DNA from: Spirochaetales bacterium
Lineage (GTDB): Bacteria; Spirochaetota; Spirochaetia; Treponematales; UBA12059
Assembly (NCBI GenBank): GCA_004525355.1
Contig: SPCK01000103.1
Location: 1-7,126, forward strand
Length of the DNA stretch: 7,126 nucleotides
Direction: 5' to 3'
Each line of letters starts with the position of its first letter. Within the stretch, counting starts at the first letter, position 1. Below the pieces are notes generated by a model. That model had not been told where the DNA came from. It saw only the letters and a list, made by a program, of their open reading frames with translations, and made no database searches. Shown in pieces: positions 1-6,024 of the stretch. Made by a program: the position numbers and the translations under genes.

Positions 1-768
1 GAGGTTGGCCGCAATAACGGCATGGGTCCGCTCGTTGGTGTAGGCTATCCTGCATGGTATGTCCAGCGGTCGGAAGGATTCGGTCATGAAGCTGAATGGG
101 AAGGGGTCGGTATCGCCATGCTGGACTTCCAGGGCGTCAAGATCGACCGACGATGCCTTGATCCTGGCGGGTGTTCCCGTCTTCATCCTGCCGACAGGAA
201 AGCCCCTGGCCCTGAGAGCCGTACCCAAGCCGAGGGCCGCGGGCTCTCCCAGGCGCCCCGAGCGGGCGCGCCAGTCGCCGATGAATACCGTGCCTTCCAG
301 GAAGGTGCCCGCCGCCACGATCACGGCACGGGAAGAAATCCGGTTGCCGCGCTCGGTGACCACTCCCTCGACTTGTCCCCTGTCCCCGGAAACGAGAAGA
401 TCGGTTACCGTATCCATCAGTATGGACAGTCCCGTCTGAGTTTCAACGGAGCGCCGCGCCTCCGCAGCGTAGACGGCTTTGTCCGCCTGTGCCCGAGGCG
501 CTTGCACGGCCGGACCCCGGGATCGGTTGAGCAGGCGCCACTGAATGGCACTCCGGTCGATCAAATGGCCCATCTGCCCGCCCAAGGCATCGATCTCGCG
601 TACGAGATTCCCCTTGGACAGACCTCCCACGGCGGGATTGCAGGACATACGGCCGATAGCGTCCGGGTTCTGGGTTACCATGAGAACCACGCATCCCAGG
701 CGGGCGGCGGCCAAAGCGGCCTCGATGCCCGCGTGCCCTCCGCCGACGACCAGTACGTCACAATCCAT
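1..768 (-). CDS. mnmG: MnmG (GidA), tRNA uridine-34 carboxymethylaminomethyl modification enzyme, N-terminal 256 residues
   Basis: This is the FAD-binding partner of MnmE. Together they add the aminomethyl or carboxymethylaminomethyl group to C5 of wobble uridine in tRNAs reading two-fold degenerate codons; the complex is cytoplasmic. The frame is open from the ATG at 768-766 to the window edge, giving 256 of the roughly 620 residues usual for the family, so the C-terminal part lies outside. Visible family marks are the dinucleotide-binding loop GGGHAG at residues 9-14, MSCNPAVGG at 41-49, GPAVQAPRAQADK at 85-97, GTFLEG at 155-160 and MKTGTPAR at 195-202. The start is supported by AGGA (776-773 on the minus strand), 4 bases before the ATG and overlapping the mnmE stop codon; only 6 bases separate the genes, so translation is probably coupled. 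No frameshift or missing motif is seen. The identification is very secure; the truncation is only due to the window. Confidence 0.97.
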   Translation of the reverse strand, partial: MDCDVLVVGGGHAGIEAALAAARLGCVVLMVTQNPDAIGRMSCNPAVGGLSKGNLVREIDALGGQMGHLIDRSAIQWRLLNRSRGPAVQAPRAQADKAVYAAEARRSVETQTGLSILMDTVTDLLVSGDRGQVEGVVTERGNRISSRAVIVAAGTFLEGTVFIGDWRARSGRLGEPAALGLGTALRARGFPVGRMKTGTPARIKASSVDLDALEVQHGDTDPFPFSFMTESFRPLDIPCRIAYTNERTHAVIAANL

Positions 769-774
769 CGTTTC

Positions 775-2145
775 CTACTTTCCTACGCAAAAATGACCGA
801 ACAGCGAATCCAGGATATCCTCGCCGGTGGTCTCCCCGGTTATTTCGCCGATGGCCATGAGGGCGGCACTCACGTCAAGGGCGATCAGGTCGACGGGACT
901 GTCATTGGCGATCGCGCTCTCGGCGTCCGCCAGGCATTCGGCGGCCCGAAGCAGGGCGTCTCGTTGCCGGGCGCTGGCTATTCTCGTACGGGAAGCGGCA
1001 AACCCGCCGGATGCGCCGGCCGATCCACTCAGCCGTGCCCCGATGGCTGCCGCCAGGTCGGCCTCGCCCAAGCCCGTGCGCGCGGAAACGGAGATCCAGC
1101 CGGGTGGCGCAGCATGCGCTGACGGCTCGTCGACCTTGTTCCACGCAAGCACGGCATCGGGGCGCGCGGCAACGAAGGATCGGTCGGTTTCCGACAGGCC
1201 ATCGATAGCATCCACCACGTAAACCACCGCGTCGGCGCCCCCTGCGACCAGCGTCGAGCGGCGAACGCCCTCGACCTCGATCGGATCGGTACTGTCCCGC
1301 AGACCCGCGGTATCCAGAAGCCTGACCGGAACGCCCCCCAGGTCCAGATCGGCTTCCAGATAGTCGCGCGTGGTGCCGTGCGCATTCGAGACGATGGCAC
1401 GCTCCTCCTTGAGCAGGCGATTGAACAGGCTCGACTTGCCCGCGTTGGTACGACCGGCAAGCGCGACCCGCGCGCCGTCTTTCAGGAGCCTGCCGACGGT
1501 ATACGTTGCGGCCAAAGCCCTGCAGGCGGCCAGAAGCGAACGGATCGCGGGTAATTCATCAGAGATATCTTCAGGATGCTCATCCTCGCCGTAATCCAGG
1601 CGCAGGGCGCAAGCGGCCGCGATTCGCACCAACTCCCTGCGTAATCCCTCGAGTTCCCGCGAAAGACCGCCAGACAGCCTGGCCAGGGCATCCGCCTGCG
1701 CCGCAAAGGTACGCGCCCGTACCAATTCATCGACCGCCTCGGCCCTGGCCAAGTCCATCTTGCCCGAGGCAAAAGCCCTGAAAGTAAACTCTCCGGGCAG
1801 GGCCAGCCTGAACCCGGCCGATACCAGCGCCCCAAGCGCTCGCTCGGCGGTGGCGCGCCCGCCGTGGCACATCACATCGACACCGTCCTGCCCCGTGTAG
1901 CTCTTCGGGGCGCGAAACACCACCGCTACCGTTTCATCCACGGCAGTCCCATCACTGTCAAGCAGCTTTCCATAAACCGCTGAATATCCGGATGCGCCTT
2001 TCAGCACATCGGGGCGCGAGAAGGCGCCAGCCAGCCTGTCGATGCAGCCCGGTCCGGCGGTGCGGACTACAGAAATGGCCCCCTCGCCCGGAACCGTGGC
2101 CAAAGCCACAATATCATCATCGCCATCCAGGTATCCTATGCCCAT
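775..2145 (-). CDS. mnmE: MnmE (TrmE/ThdF), tRNA-modification GTPase
   Basis: This is a full-length MnmE of 456 residues, close to the family norm of about 450. It is the GTPase that works with MnmG in wobble-uridine modification. The N-terminal tetrahydrofolate-binding domain (about 11-125) begins with DIVALATVPGEGAI. A helical domain follows and encloses the G domain (about 225-375): P-loop GRTNAGKSS at 231-239, switch I GTTRD at 257-261, switch II DTAGLR at 278-283, NKVD at 336-339 and SAR at 354-356. The C-terminal signature FCVGK (452-456) is present, with Cys454 matching the conserved cysteine of the family. The P-loop has T where P is more common (GRPNxGKS), a mild variation. The ATG at 2145 lacks an obvious Shine-Dalgarno sequence, but it puts the usual few residues before the conserved N-terminal block, and no better start is seen. 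It is the first gene of the leftward pair. Confidence 0.98.
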   Translation of the reverse strand: MGIGYLDGDDDIVALATVPGEGAISVVRTAGPGCIDRLAGAFSRPDVLKGASGYSAVYGKLLDSDGTAVDETVAVVFRAPKSYTGQDGVDVMCHGGRATAERALGALVSAGFRLALPGEFTFRAFASGKMDLARAEAVDELVRARTFAAQADALARLSGGLSRELEGLRRELVRIAAACALRLDYGEDEHPEDISDELPAIRSLLAACRALAATYTVGRLLKDGARVALAGRTNAGKSSLFNRLLKEERAIVSNAHGTTRDYLEADLDLGGVPVRLLDTAGLRDSTDPIEVEGVRRSTLVAGGADAVVYVVDAIDGLSETDRSFVAARPDAVLAWNKVDEPSAHAAPPGWISVSARTGLGEADLAAAIGARLSGSAGASGGFAASRTRIASARQRDALLRAAECLADAESAIANDSPVDLIALDVSAALMAIGEITGETTGEDILDSLFGHFCVGK

Positions 2146-2151
2146 GGCGGA

Positions 2152-2181
2152 ACGATAGCGCGCTGAAGCTCAGAGAGGCAA
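2152..2181 (-). promoter_or_regulatory. Candidate sigma70-type promoter for mnmE-mnmG, possibly leaderless
   Basis: On the minus strand TTGCCT (2181-2176) and TATCGT (2157-2152) are separated by 18 bases, each matching four of six consensus positions. Transcription would start about at the mnmE ATG (2145), consistent with the lack of a Shine-Dalgarno sequence before that codon. Both boxes are weak and such matches arise by chance, so this is only a candidate. Confidence 0.25.
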
Positions 2182-2205
2182 TAGCCGGAAGACCTGCATT
2201 CCGCA

Positions 2206-2235
2206 TTGACAGCACGGGCGGTTTAATGGAAGATT
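2206..2235 (+). promoter_or_regulatory. Candidate promoter for the rightward gene cluster
   Basis: A perfect -35 hexamer TTGACA lies at 2206-2211. The best -10 at acceptable spacing is the weak AAGATT at 2230-2235 (18 bp spacer), within the most AT-rich patch of the intergenic region. TTTAAC at 2234-2239 resembles a -10 more closely but sits 22 bp away, which is too far. Transcription would start around 2242, leaving a leader of roughly 90 bases before the ATG at 2330. Confidence 0.4.
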
Positions 2236-2238
2236 TAA

Positions 2239-2260
2239 CTTGCCGCGGCTGCCGCGGAAG
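2239..2260 (+). promoter_or_regulatory. GC-rich dyad, possible operator or leader hairpin
   Basis: CCGCGGC (2243-2249) and GCCGCGG (2251-2257) form a perfect 7-base inverted repeat around the single base T2250. CTT (2239-2241) and AAG (2258-2260) extend the pairing outward if G2242 is bulged. It lies just after the candidate -10 box, near the expected transcription start. That position fits a repressor site or a hairpin at the 5' end of the transcript. In a GC-rich genome a chance origin is possible. Confidence 0.35.
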
Positions 2261-2295
2261 CTTGTCGTTTGTACGGCCGGCTCGTCAGTCCAGTA

Positions 2296-2325
2296 CGGCG
2301 CATGGCGCCGATACCTCTCGGGAGG
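2296..2325 (+). promoter_or_regulatory. Leader hairpins overlapping the ribosome binding site of the first cluster gene
   Basis: CGGCGC (2296-2301) and GCGCCG (2305-2310) can pair as a 6-bp stem with a 3-base loop. Directly after it, CCTC (2314-2317) can pair with GAGG (2322-2325) over a 4-base loop. The second stem covers the strong Shine-Dalgarno GGAGG (2321-2325), which lies 4 bases before the ATG at 2330, so folding would lower initiation. The stem is only 4 bp, so any effect is probably modest. Confidence 0.35.
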
Positions 2326-2329
2326 AATC

Positions 2330-3661
2330 ATGAGAAGCAGGAAGATAGTGGCGATAGCCGCGTTATTGATCATCGCCATGGCGGCATCCGTCATTGCACA
2401 ACCCACAGTCAGCGAAAAAAAGGAAATCGCCATCTTCTCACTCGGTTATTACGGCTGGAACATCCCGCTTGAAACCCTGGGAACCATCGACGTGGATATC
2501 CAGCGGGTATTCATCGACCTGGGCCGGTTTACCATTTTCGGCATGCAGCAACGCTTCGCCGCCGCAGACGTGGACCAATTCATTACCGTACTCAAACAGA
2601 TCAAGGAGACGAACTTCGTCCTTCCCGAAAAATACCAATTCGGCGAGGCATTCCTGACCGAGGCGGATTTCAACAAGCTGGTCGGCGCCTTCATCATCGC
2701 CGTTCCCGTAGTTACGTCCTTCAACAGCGAATTCGTCAGCAACAAGGAATGGCGCACGGACATCAAGACGAACATCAGCTTCATCGACGTGGCCGACGGC
2801 ACGCTCCTGGGCATCGCGAATGTGGAGACCAGTGGCTCCAGCCGCGAAACCCAGTATAAATCCATCCAGGGCGCGATCGACGGCATCCCGATGCAGCTCC
2901 AGTACGAAATCCGCAAGGTTCCCGCCTTTACCCTGAACACCAGGGTCCTGGGCTCGGTAGGCGGCGATATCAAGATCGAGCTCGGCACCAACATGGGTAT
3001 CAAGAAGGGCGACGAGTATTCCGTAATAACCGGCAGCGATTTCGAAGGCTACAAGGACGAGCGCGAGGTCGGCCTCCTGTTGATAAAGGACGTCGGCCCA
3101 GAAGTATCAACCGCCATCGTTCTGTTCAGCAAGACGCCCGTGGTCAAGGACACCCAGCTGAAGGAAATCCCGAGGCAGGGAGCAGACTTGGCTGTATACG
3201 CCCACACCTACTCGGTGGTTGATGGAGCGTTCGCCAGCGACACGTCGTTCTTGGTCGGCGCGCGGGCGGAGATGACCAGAGGCTTCTTCAACGTACGCCC
3301 CTACGCCGCCGTGCAGATGATCCTGGACTCGGACATGTGGCTTCCGCTCAACGCCATCATCGGCGCCGAGTATTCCATGTTCATGCGACGGCTAGAAGTG
3401 GGCGCGCGGGCGGGCCTCGCCGGCTCGACCAACGCCATCGTCCGCCTCATCGAGGACGCCGCAAGCGAGTCCGACGATCCCTGGTTCACGCACTACGGTA
3501 TTTCCGCGGGTGCCTACGCATCGTTCCTGGTAACCCGTGACATGAAAATCTTCGTTGAAGGACAGTTTGACTATATGCTGGGCATCGTCAGCGGTCTTGG
3601 CGGACCTTTCGACAATTACGGCGGCTACCAGCTCGGCGTCGGCGTTACCTTCAAGATGTGA
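2330..3661 (+). CDS. Exported, probable outer-membrane protein with CsgG/FlgT-like N-terminal part and beta-rich C-terminal part
   Basis: The 443-residue protein starts at the ATG at 2330, chosen over the in-frame upstream ATG at 2240 because GGAGG sits 4 bases before it and a signal peptide then begins at once. Residues 1-23 are a type I Sec signal: RSRK, a hydrophobic core, then a likely cut after ASVIA before Gln24. There is no lipobox cysteine. Residues about 31-200 recall the CsgG/LpoB/FlgT type of periplasmic domain: a beta strand KEIAIFSL, a segment ending in DLGRFTIF, and later FIDVADGTLLGIANVETSG. Residues about 200-275 (GGDIKIELGTNMGIKKGDEYSVITG and what follows) resemble the small beta domain at the end of FlgT. 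Residues about 285-443 alternate in a beta-barrel-like way with many Gly and aromatic residues and end in GVGVTFKM. I infer an outer-membrane barrel with a periplasmic module. No named family is claimed. It heads the rightward cluster. Confidence 0.75.
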   Translation: MRSRKIVAIAALLIIAMAASVIAQPTVSEKKEIAIFSLGYYGWNIPLETLGTIDVDIQRVFIDLGRFTIFGMQQRFAAADVDQFITVLKQIKETNFVLPEKYQFGEAFLTEADFNKLVGAFIIAVPVVTSFNSEFVSNKEWRTDIKTNISFIDVADGTLLGIANVETSGSSRETQYKSIQGAIDGIPMQLQYEIRKVPAFTLNTRVLGSVGGDIKIELGTNMGIKKGDEYSVITGSDFEGYKDEREVGLLLIKDVGPEVSTAIVLFSKTPVVKDTQLKEIPRQGADLAVYAHTYSVVDGAFASDTSFLVGARAEMTRGFFNVRPYAAVQMILDSDMWLPLNAIIGAEYSMFMRRLEVGARAGLAGSTNAIVRLIEDAASESDDPWFTHYGISAGAYASFLVTRDMKIFVEGQFDYMLGIVSGLGGPFDNYGGYQLGVGVTFKM

Positions 3662-3672
3662 CGGGAGCGCCC

Positions 3673-4143
3673 ATGTCCGACGATACCGACCTTCGGGGCA
3701 TGGGCGCGGCCGAGGCGCGCGCCTATGTCCTCGAGTTCCTGACTTCATTCAAGACGAGAGAGCGCGAGCTGTCGACAATAGCCGAGGAACTCGCACTATG
3801 GGGCAAGCGGGTCGAGCTGGCCGCCCAGAAAGGCGCAACCGAACTGGAAGCAGCCGCCCGTGCCAAAGTGACCGAACTGGACGCGAAACGGGAGACACTC
3901 TCAGTCGAAAAGGCCGAACTTGCCGCCAAAATCGCGCGCATGCGCGAACGCCTACCGATCATCGCGGCGACTGAACATTCTGTCGATGCTGACCTGCTCC
4001 TGGCAGAAATGCAAATAGTCACCGGAGAGGCACTGGGCGGACCATCCGCGGCCGTCGAGCAGGGTTTGGCTTCCCTTGGAGCTGAAGACGCCCTGGCGGC
4101 CCTGAAACGCAAACTCACTGGGACCGAACCCCCCAAGGATTGA
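3673..4143 (+). CDS. Small coiled-coil protein, PspA/IM30-like segment
   Basis: This 156-residue protein is soluble, highly charged and Ala/Glu/Lys-rich, with no signal peptide or membrane segment. Residues about 15-95 should form long helices with coiled-coil character. The stretch WGKRVELAAQKGATELEAAA (residues 38-57) and its continuation resemble the PspA/IM30 pattern W..RAELAL.KG.EDLA.AA, in which a helical hairpin binds membranes or partner proteins. It is shorter than PspA (about 220 residues) and lacks the amphipathic N-terminal helix, so it could be a cytoplasmic partner and not a true PspA. The ATG at 3673 is preferred over the GTG at 3658, which overlaps the upstream stop, because GGGAG (3663-3667) lies 5 bases ahead. 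It follows the outer-membrane gene by 11 bases and precedes the phosphodiesterase by 4. The coding call is firm; the PspA link is by eye. Confidence 0.75.
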   Translation: MSDDTDLRGMGAAEARAYVLEFLTSFKTRERELSTIAEELALWGKRVELAAQKGATELEAAARAKVTELDAKRETLSVEKAELAAKIARMRERLPIIAATEHSVDADLLLAEMQIVTGEALGGPSAAVEQGLASLGAEDALAALKRKLTGTEPPKD

Positions 4144-4147
4144 CACC

Positions 4148-4921
4148 ATGCCCCACCGATTGCCATTGCTGCCCGACCGTTCAAGTCCACTGGTTTTTGC
4201 ACACCGGGGGCTATCTTCGGAAGCTCCGGAGAACACGATGGCCAGCTTCAGGCTGGCCAGGGACTACGGAATTCCGGGAATCGAGCTCGACATCCACTTG
4301 TCGGCCGACGGCAAGCTCGTGGTCATGCACGATGCGGTCACGACCCGCACATCCCCGGGAAGCACGATGCTCATCGAGGAAACGGGCTACGAACTATTGA
4401 AAGACCTGGACGTCGGGGCATGGAAAGGCGATCGCTGGAAGGGCGAGCACCCGCCGCTCCTGGCGGACGTGCTCGAGGAATTTACCCCGGACATGTACTT
4501 CGACATCGAGATCAAGGCGCCCAAGGCCACCGACCGCGGAGTCGAGGCGGCCTTGGTAACGCTCTTGAGCGCGATGAATCTGGGCAGGAACTCTATCATA
4601 GTTTCTTCCTTCAATCCGATTGCCATCAAACGCTTCAAGGCGCTCCGGCCCGACGTGGCTACCGGAATCATCTACTGCGATTCGGACGAGCTGCCTTTCT
4701 ACCTGCGGCACGGCGAAGGCCGGTGGCTTGGCCGGGCGGACTTCCTGAAACCCGAGCACATCATGGTCAAACGCCTGGCAATGTCAGTCAAGCGAGTCAC
4801 GGGCGGCCGGCCCGTTCTCCCATGGACCGTGGATGAGCAGCAAGATGCCGATCGCTTGATGGCCCTGGGTTGCGCTGGTTTCATTTCGAACAAGCCGCAT
4901 CTGGCATGGAGGAAAACGTGA
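4148..4921 (+). CDS. Glycerophosphodiester phosphodiesterase (GDPD/UgpQ-like)
   Basis: This enzyme should hydrolyse glycerophosphodiesters, the deacylated phospholipid head groups, to glycerol-3-phosphate and an alcohol. The 257 residues match the single-domain cytoplasmic type (E. coli UgpQ is about 247), and there is no signal peptide. The TIM-barrel signatures are all present: FAHRG at 17-21 (catalytic His19, Arg20), PENT at 27-30, GIELDIH at 44-50 with metal ligands Glu46 and Asp48, MHD at 60-62 (second catalytic His61), FDIEIK at 118-123 (Glu121, Lys123), SSFNP at 153-157 and PWTVD at 225-229. The final strand motif reads GFISNKP (244-250), where family members often have GIITDxP, so one Asp is replaced by Asn. 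AAGGA at 4135-4139 lies 8 bases before the ATG. The stop overlaps the next start by four bases (GTGA), indicating translational coupling. Activity is expected; the substrate cannot be told from sequence. Confidence 0.93.
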   Translation: MPHRLPLLPDRSSPLVFAHRGLSSEAPENTMASFRLARDYGIPGIELDIHLSADGKLVVMHDAVTTRTSPGSTMLIEETGYELLKDLDVGAWKGDRWKGEHPPLLADVLEEFTPDMYFDIEIKAPKATDRGVEAALVTLLSAMNLGRNSIIVSSFNPIAIKRFKALRPDVATGIIYCDSDELPFYLRHGEGRWLGRADFLKPEHIMVKRLAMSVKRVTGGRPVLPWTVDEQQDADRLMALGCAGFISNKPHLAWRKT

Positions 4922-5457
4922 GCGATCAGCAGACTTCAGTTGAACAGACACAAGGTTCTCCCAAGGCAGCCGGCGGGCTCAGGCAGAAGATTTTCAATAT
5001 CATCGGATGGGCAGCATTCCTTTTACTGGCACCGCTCGTTCTCAAGATGCTGAACCTACCCCAATTGCAGAATTTCATGATCGAGCGCCTGGGTGGCTGG
5101 GGATCCCCGATCGCCCTCATCGGTTTTTTCTATTCTTTGTTGTTTCTTCGGGTATTCTTCGGATCGGATCAGCGCTACACGCCGGTGCTCATTGGGTTTA
5201 CGGTCAGTTTCCTGTATTTCTGCAATTCCCTGGACATCAGCTTCATGCACTGGCTGTACGAGCTGGCACACAAGATTCCCGCGCTGTCCTACAATGCCAT
5301 GAGCTTCATCGCCGGCATTCTGGTCATCTTCCTGTCCAATGCCATGTCAGGCGCTCGACGCGCCAAGTGGCCTCTGGATGTCCTGGTCCTGGTAGTTTTG
5401 CCCGCTGGGGCGCTGATCGCCGCGGGAATTCTGCTGCCCGGTCCCCTGGGTCTCTGA
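4918..5457 (+). CDS. Five-helix integral membrane protein of unknown family
   Basis: The GTG at 4918 overlaps the preceding stop as GTGA and has GGAGGA (4908-4913) 5 bases ahead, so I take it over the ATG at 4870 or 4906 within the phosphodiesterase gene. The product has 179 residues. A polar, probably cytoplasmic N-terminal tail (1-24, rich in Gln and Ser) is followed by about five hydrophobic helices: roughly 28-45, 63-81, 87-105, 124-142 and 153-173. Between helices 3 and 4 is a loop with MHWLYELAHK, and between 4 and 5 a basic loop GARRAK that should face the cytoplasm. I recognise no enzyme or transporter signature. The hydrophobic pattern and the tight fit into the operon make it a real gene. 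Its position between a phospholipid head-group enzyme and a TPR/kinase pair would suit a membrane sensor or scaffold, but that is inference only. Confidence 0.8.
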   Translation: MSDQQTSVEQTQGSPKAAGGLRQKIFNIIGWAAFLLLAPLVLKMLNLPQLQNFMIERLGGWGSPIALIGFFYSLLFLRVFFGSDQRYTPVLIGFTVSFLYFCNSLDISFMHWLYELAHKIPALSYNAMSFIAGILVIFLSNAMSGARRAKWPLDVLVLVVLPAGALIAAGILLPGPLGL

Positions 5458-5469
5458 ACCTACAAGGGT

Positions 5470-6024
5470 ATGGAAGATCCAGCCACCGCCGCACGACGGG
5501 GCGAAAACCTATTGACCGAGGGTCGCTACGCTGAGGCTGCTGACGCGTTCCTGGAGGCCCGGGCGCTTGATCCAGGATCCGCCGATCTGGCCTTCAACCT
5601 GGGACTGGCACGGCTCAAGGACGGAAGGGCAAGGGACGCCAGGGTTTACCTGGAAGAAGCGCTCGCCCTCGGCAGCGAGGAGCCGGACCTTCTTGCGGAT
5701 CTGGGTCTCGCCCTGTTCGAACTGGGCAGGATCGACGAGGCAGAATCCCGTTACCGGCGTGCCCTGGAACTGGCGCCGAACCATCCGGAGGCGGCCAACA
5801 ACCTGGGCGTCATCATGTTCCAATCCGACCGCCTGGACGATGCCCTCCGGTACTTCAACCTGGCTGTCCAATCGCGACCCGATTACTACGACGCATGGTT
5901 CAACCTGCGGGATACGTGCGATGAACTTTTGACCAAGCTGAGCGGCCAGGGAAATCCCTCGCTGCTTGCCCAACGGGAGGAAGCGGCGACCCGGACCAGG
6001 GACCTGGAAGGAAGACGGCGATGA
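5470..6024 (+). CDS. TPR-repeat protein
   Basis: The 184-residue protein is made of four tetratricopeptide repeats of 34 residues, which form a helical scaffold for protein binding. Repeats span about 4-37, 38-71, 72-105 and 106-140. Each shows the G/A and aromatic pattern, as in LTEGRYAEAADAFLEARALDP (15-35), ELGRIDEAESRYRRALELAP (84-103) and QSDRLDDALRYFNLAVQSRP (118-137). A charged C-terminal helix (about 141-184) ends in GRRR. There is no signal peptide or membrane segment, so it is likely cytoplasmic. The ATG at 5470 is the only start that keeps repeat 1; AAGGG (5464-5468) is just one base before it, poorly spaced. The gene lies in the same frame as the upstream membrane protein, 12 bases after its stop, so re-initiation is likely. 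Its TGA overlaps the kinase start (ATGA), arguing for a TPR-kinase pair made together. Confidence 0.9.
   Translation: MEDPATAARRGENLLTEGRYAEAADAFLEARALDPGSADLAFNLGLARLKDGRARDARVYLEEALALGSEEPDLLADLGLALFELGRIDEAESRYRRALELAPNHPEAANNLGVIMFQSDRLDDALRYFNLAVQSRPDYYDAWFNLRDTCDELLTKLSGQGNPSLLAQREEAATRTRDLEGRRR

Larger units (their letters stand above)
2146..2329. other. Divergent intergenic region between mnmE and the rightward cluster
   Basis: This 184 bp stretch is the only sizeable non-coding space in the window and must hold the promoters for both transcription units. It contains an AT-rich patch (2222-2241) in an otherwise GC-rich background, a perfect TTGACA (2206-2211) on the plus strand and a candidate minus-strand promoter next to mnmE. 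Three short dyads are seen, at 2243-2257, 2296-2310 and 2314-2325. Open frames that cross it are extensions of the neighbouring genes or shadows. I see no tRNA or recognisable riboswitch here. Confidence 0.8.

Noticed and set aside
22..1122. A 366-codon plus-strand open frame with a further long frame at 827-1222
   Set aside because: It lies antisense to mnmG and mnmE, which carry clear family motifs. The translation is Arg/Pro/Gly-rich without domains, as expected for shadows in GC-rich DNA.
2240..2329. Upstream extension of the exported protein to an ATG at 2240
   Set aside because: It would bury the signal peptide behind 30 residues and ignore the GGAGG placed before the ATG at 2330.
2449..3003. 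A 184-codon minus-strand open frame opposite the exported protein gene
   Set aside because: It mirrors a coding frame with a signal peptide and ribosome binding site. Its own product has no signature.
3723..4202. Ser/Ala-rich minus-strand open frame opposite the coiled-coil gene
   Set aside because: Complement of an Ala/Glu/Lys-rich coiled-coil gene; low-complexity shadow.
4870..4917. Earlier start of the membrane protein at 4870 or 4906
   Set aside because: These would overlap the phosphodiesterase further and lack a well-placed ribosome binding site; the GTG at 4918 has GGAGGA at proper spacing.
5470..5889. The 34-residue periodicity as a possible DNA repeat
   Set aside because: It is the protein-level TPR pattern. 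The underlying DNA units are too diverged to count as a nucleotide repeat.
3659..6024. Search for intrinsic terminators between the rightward genes
   Set aside because: No GC-rich stem followed by a T run is seen at any junction; the gaps are too short.
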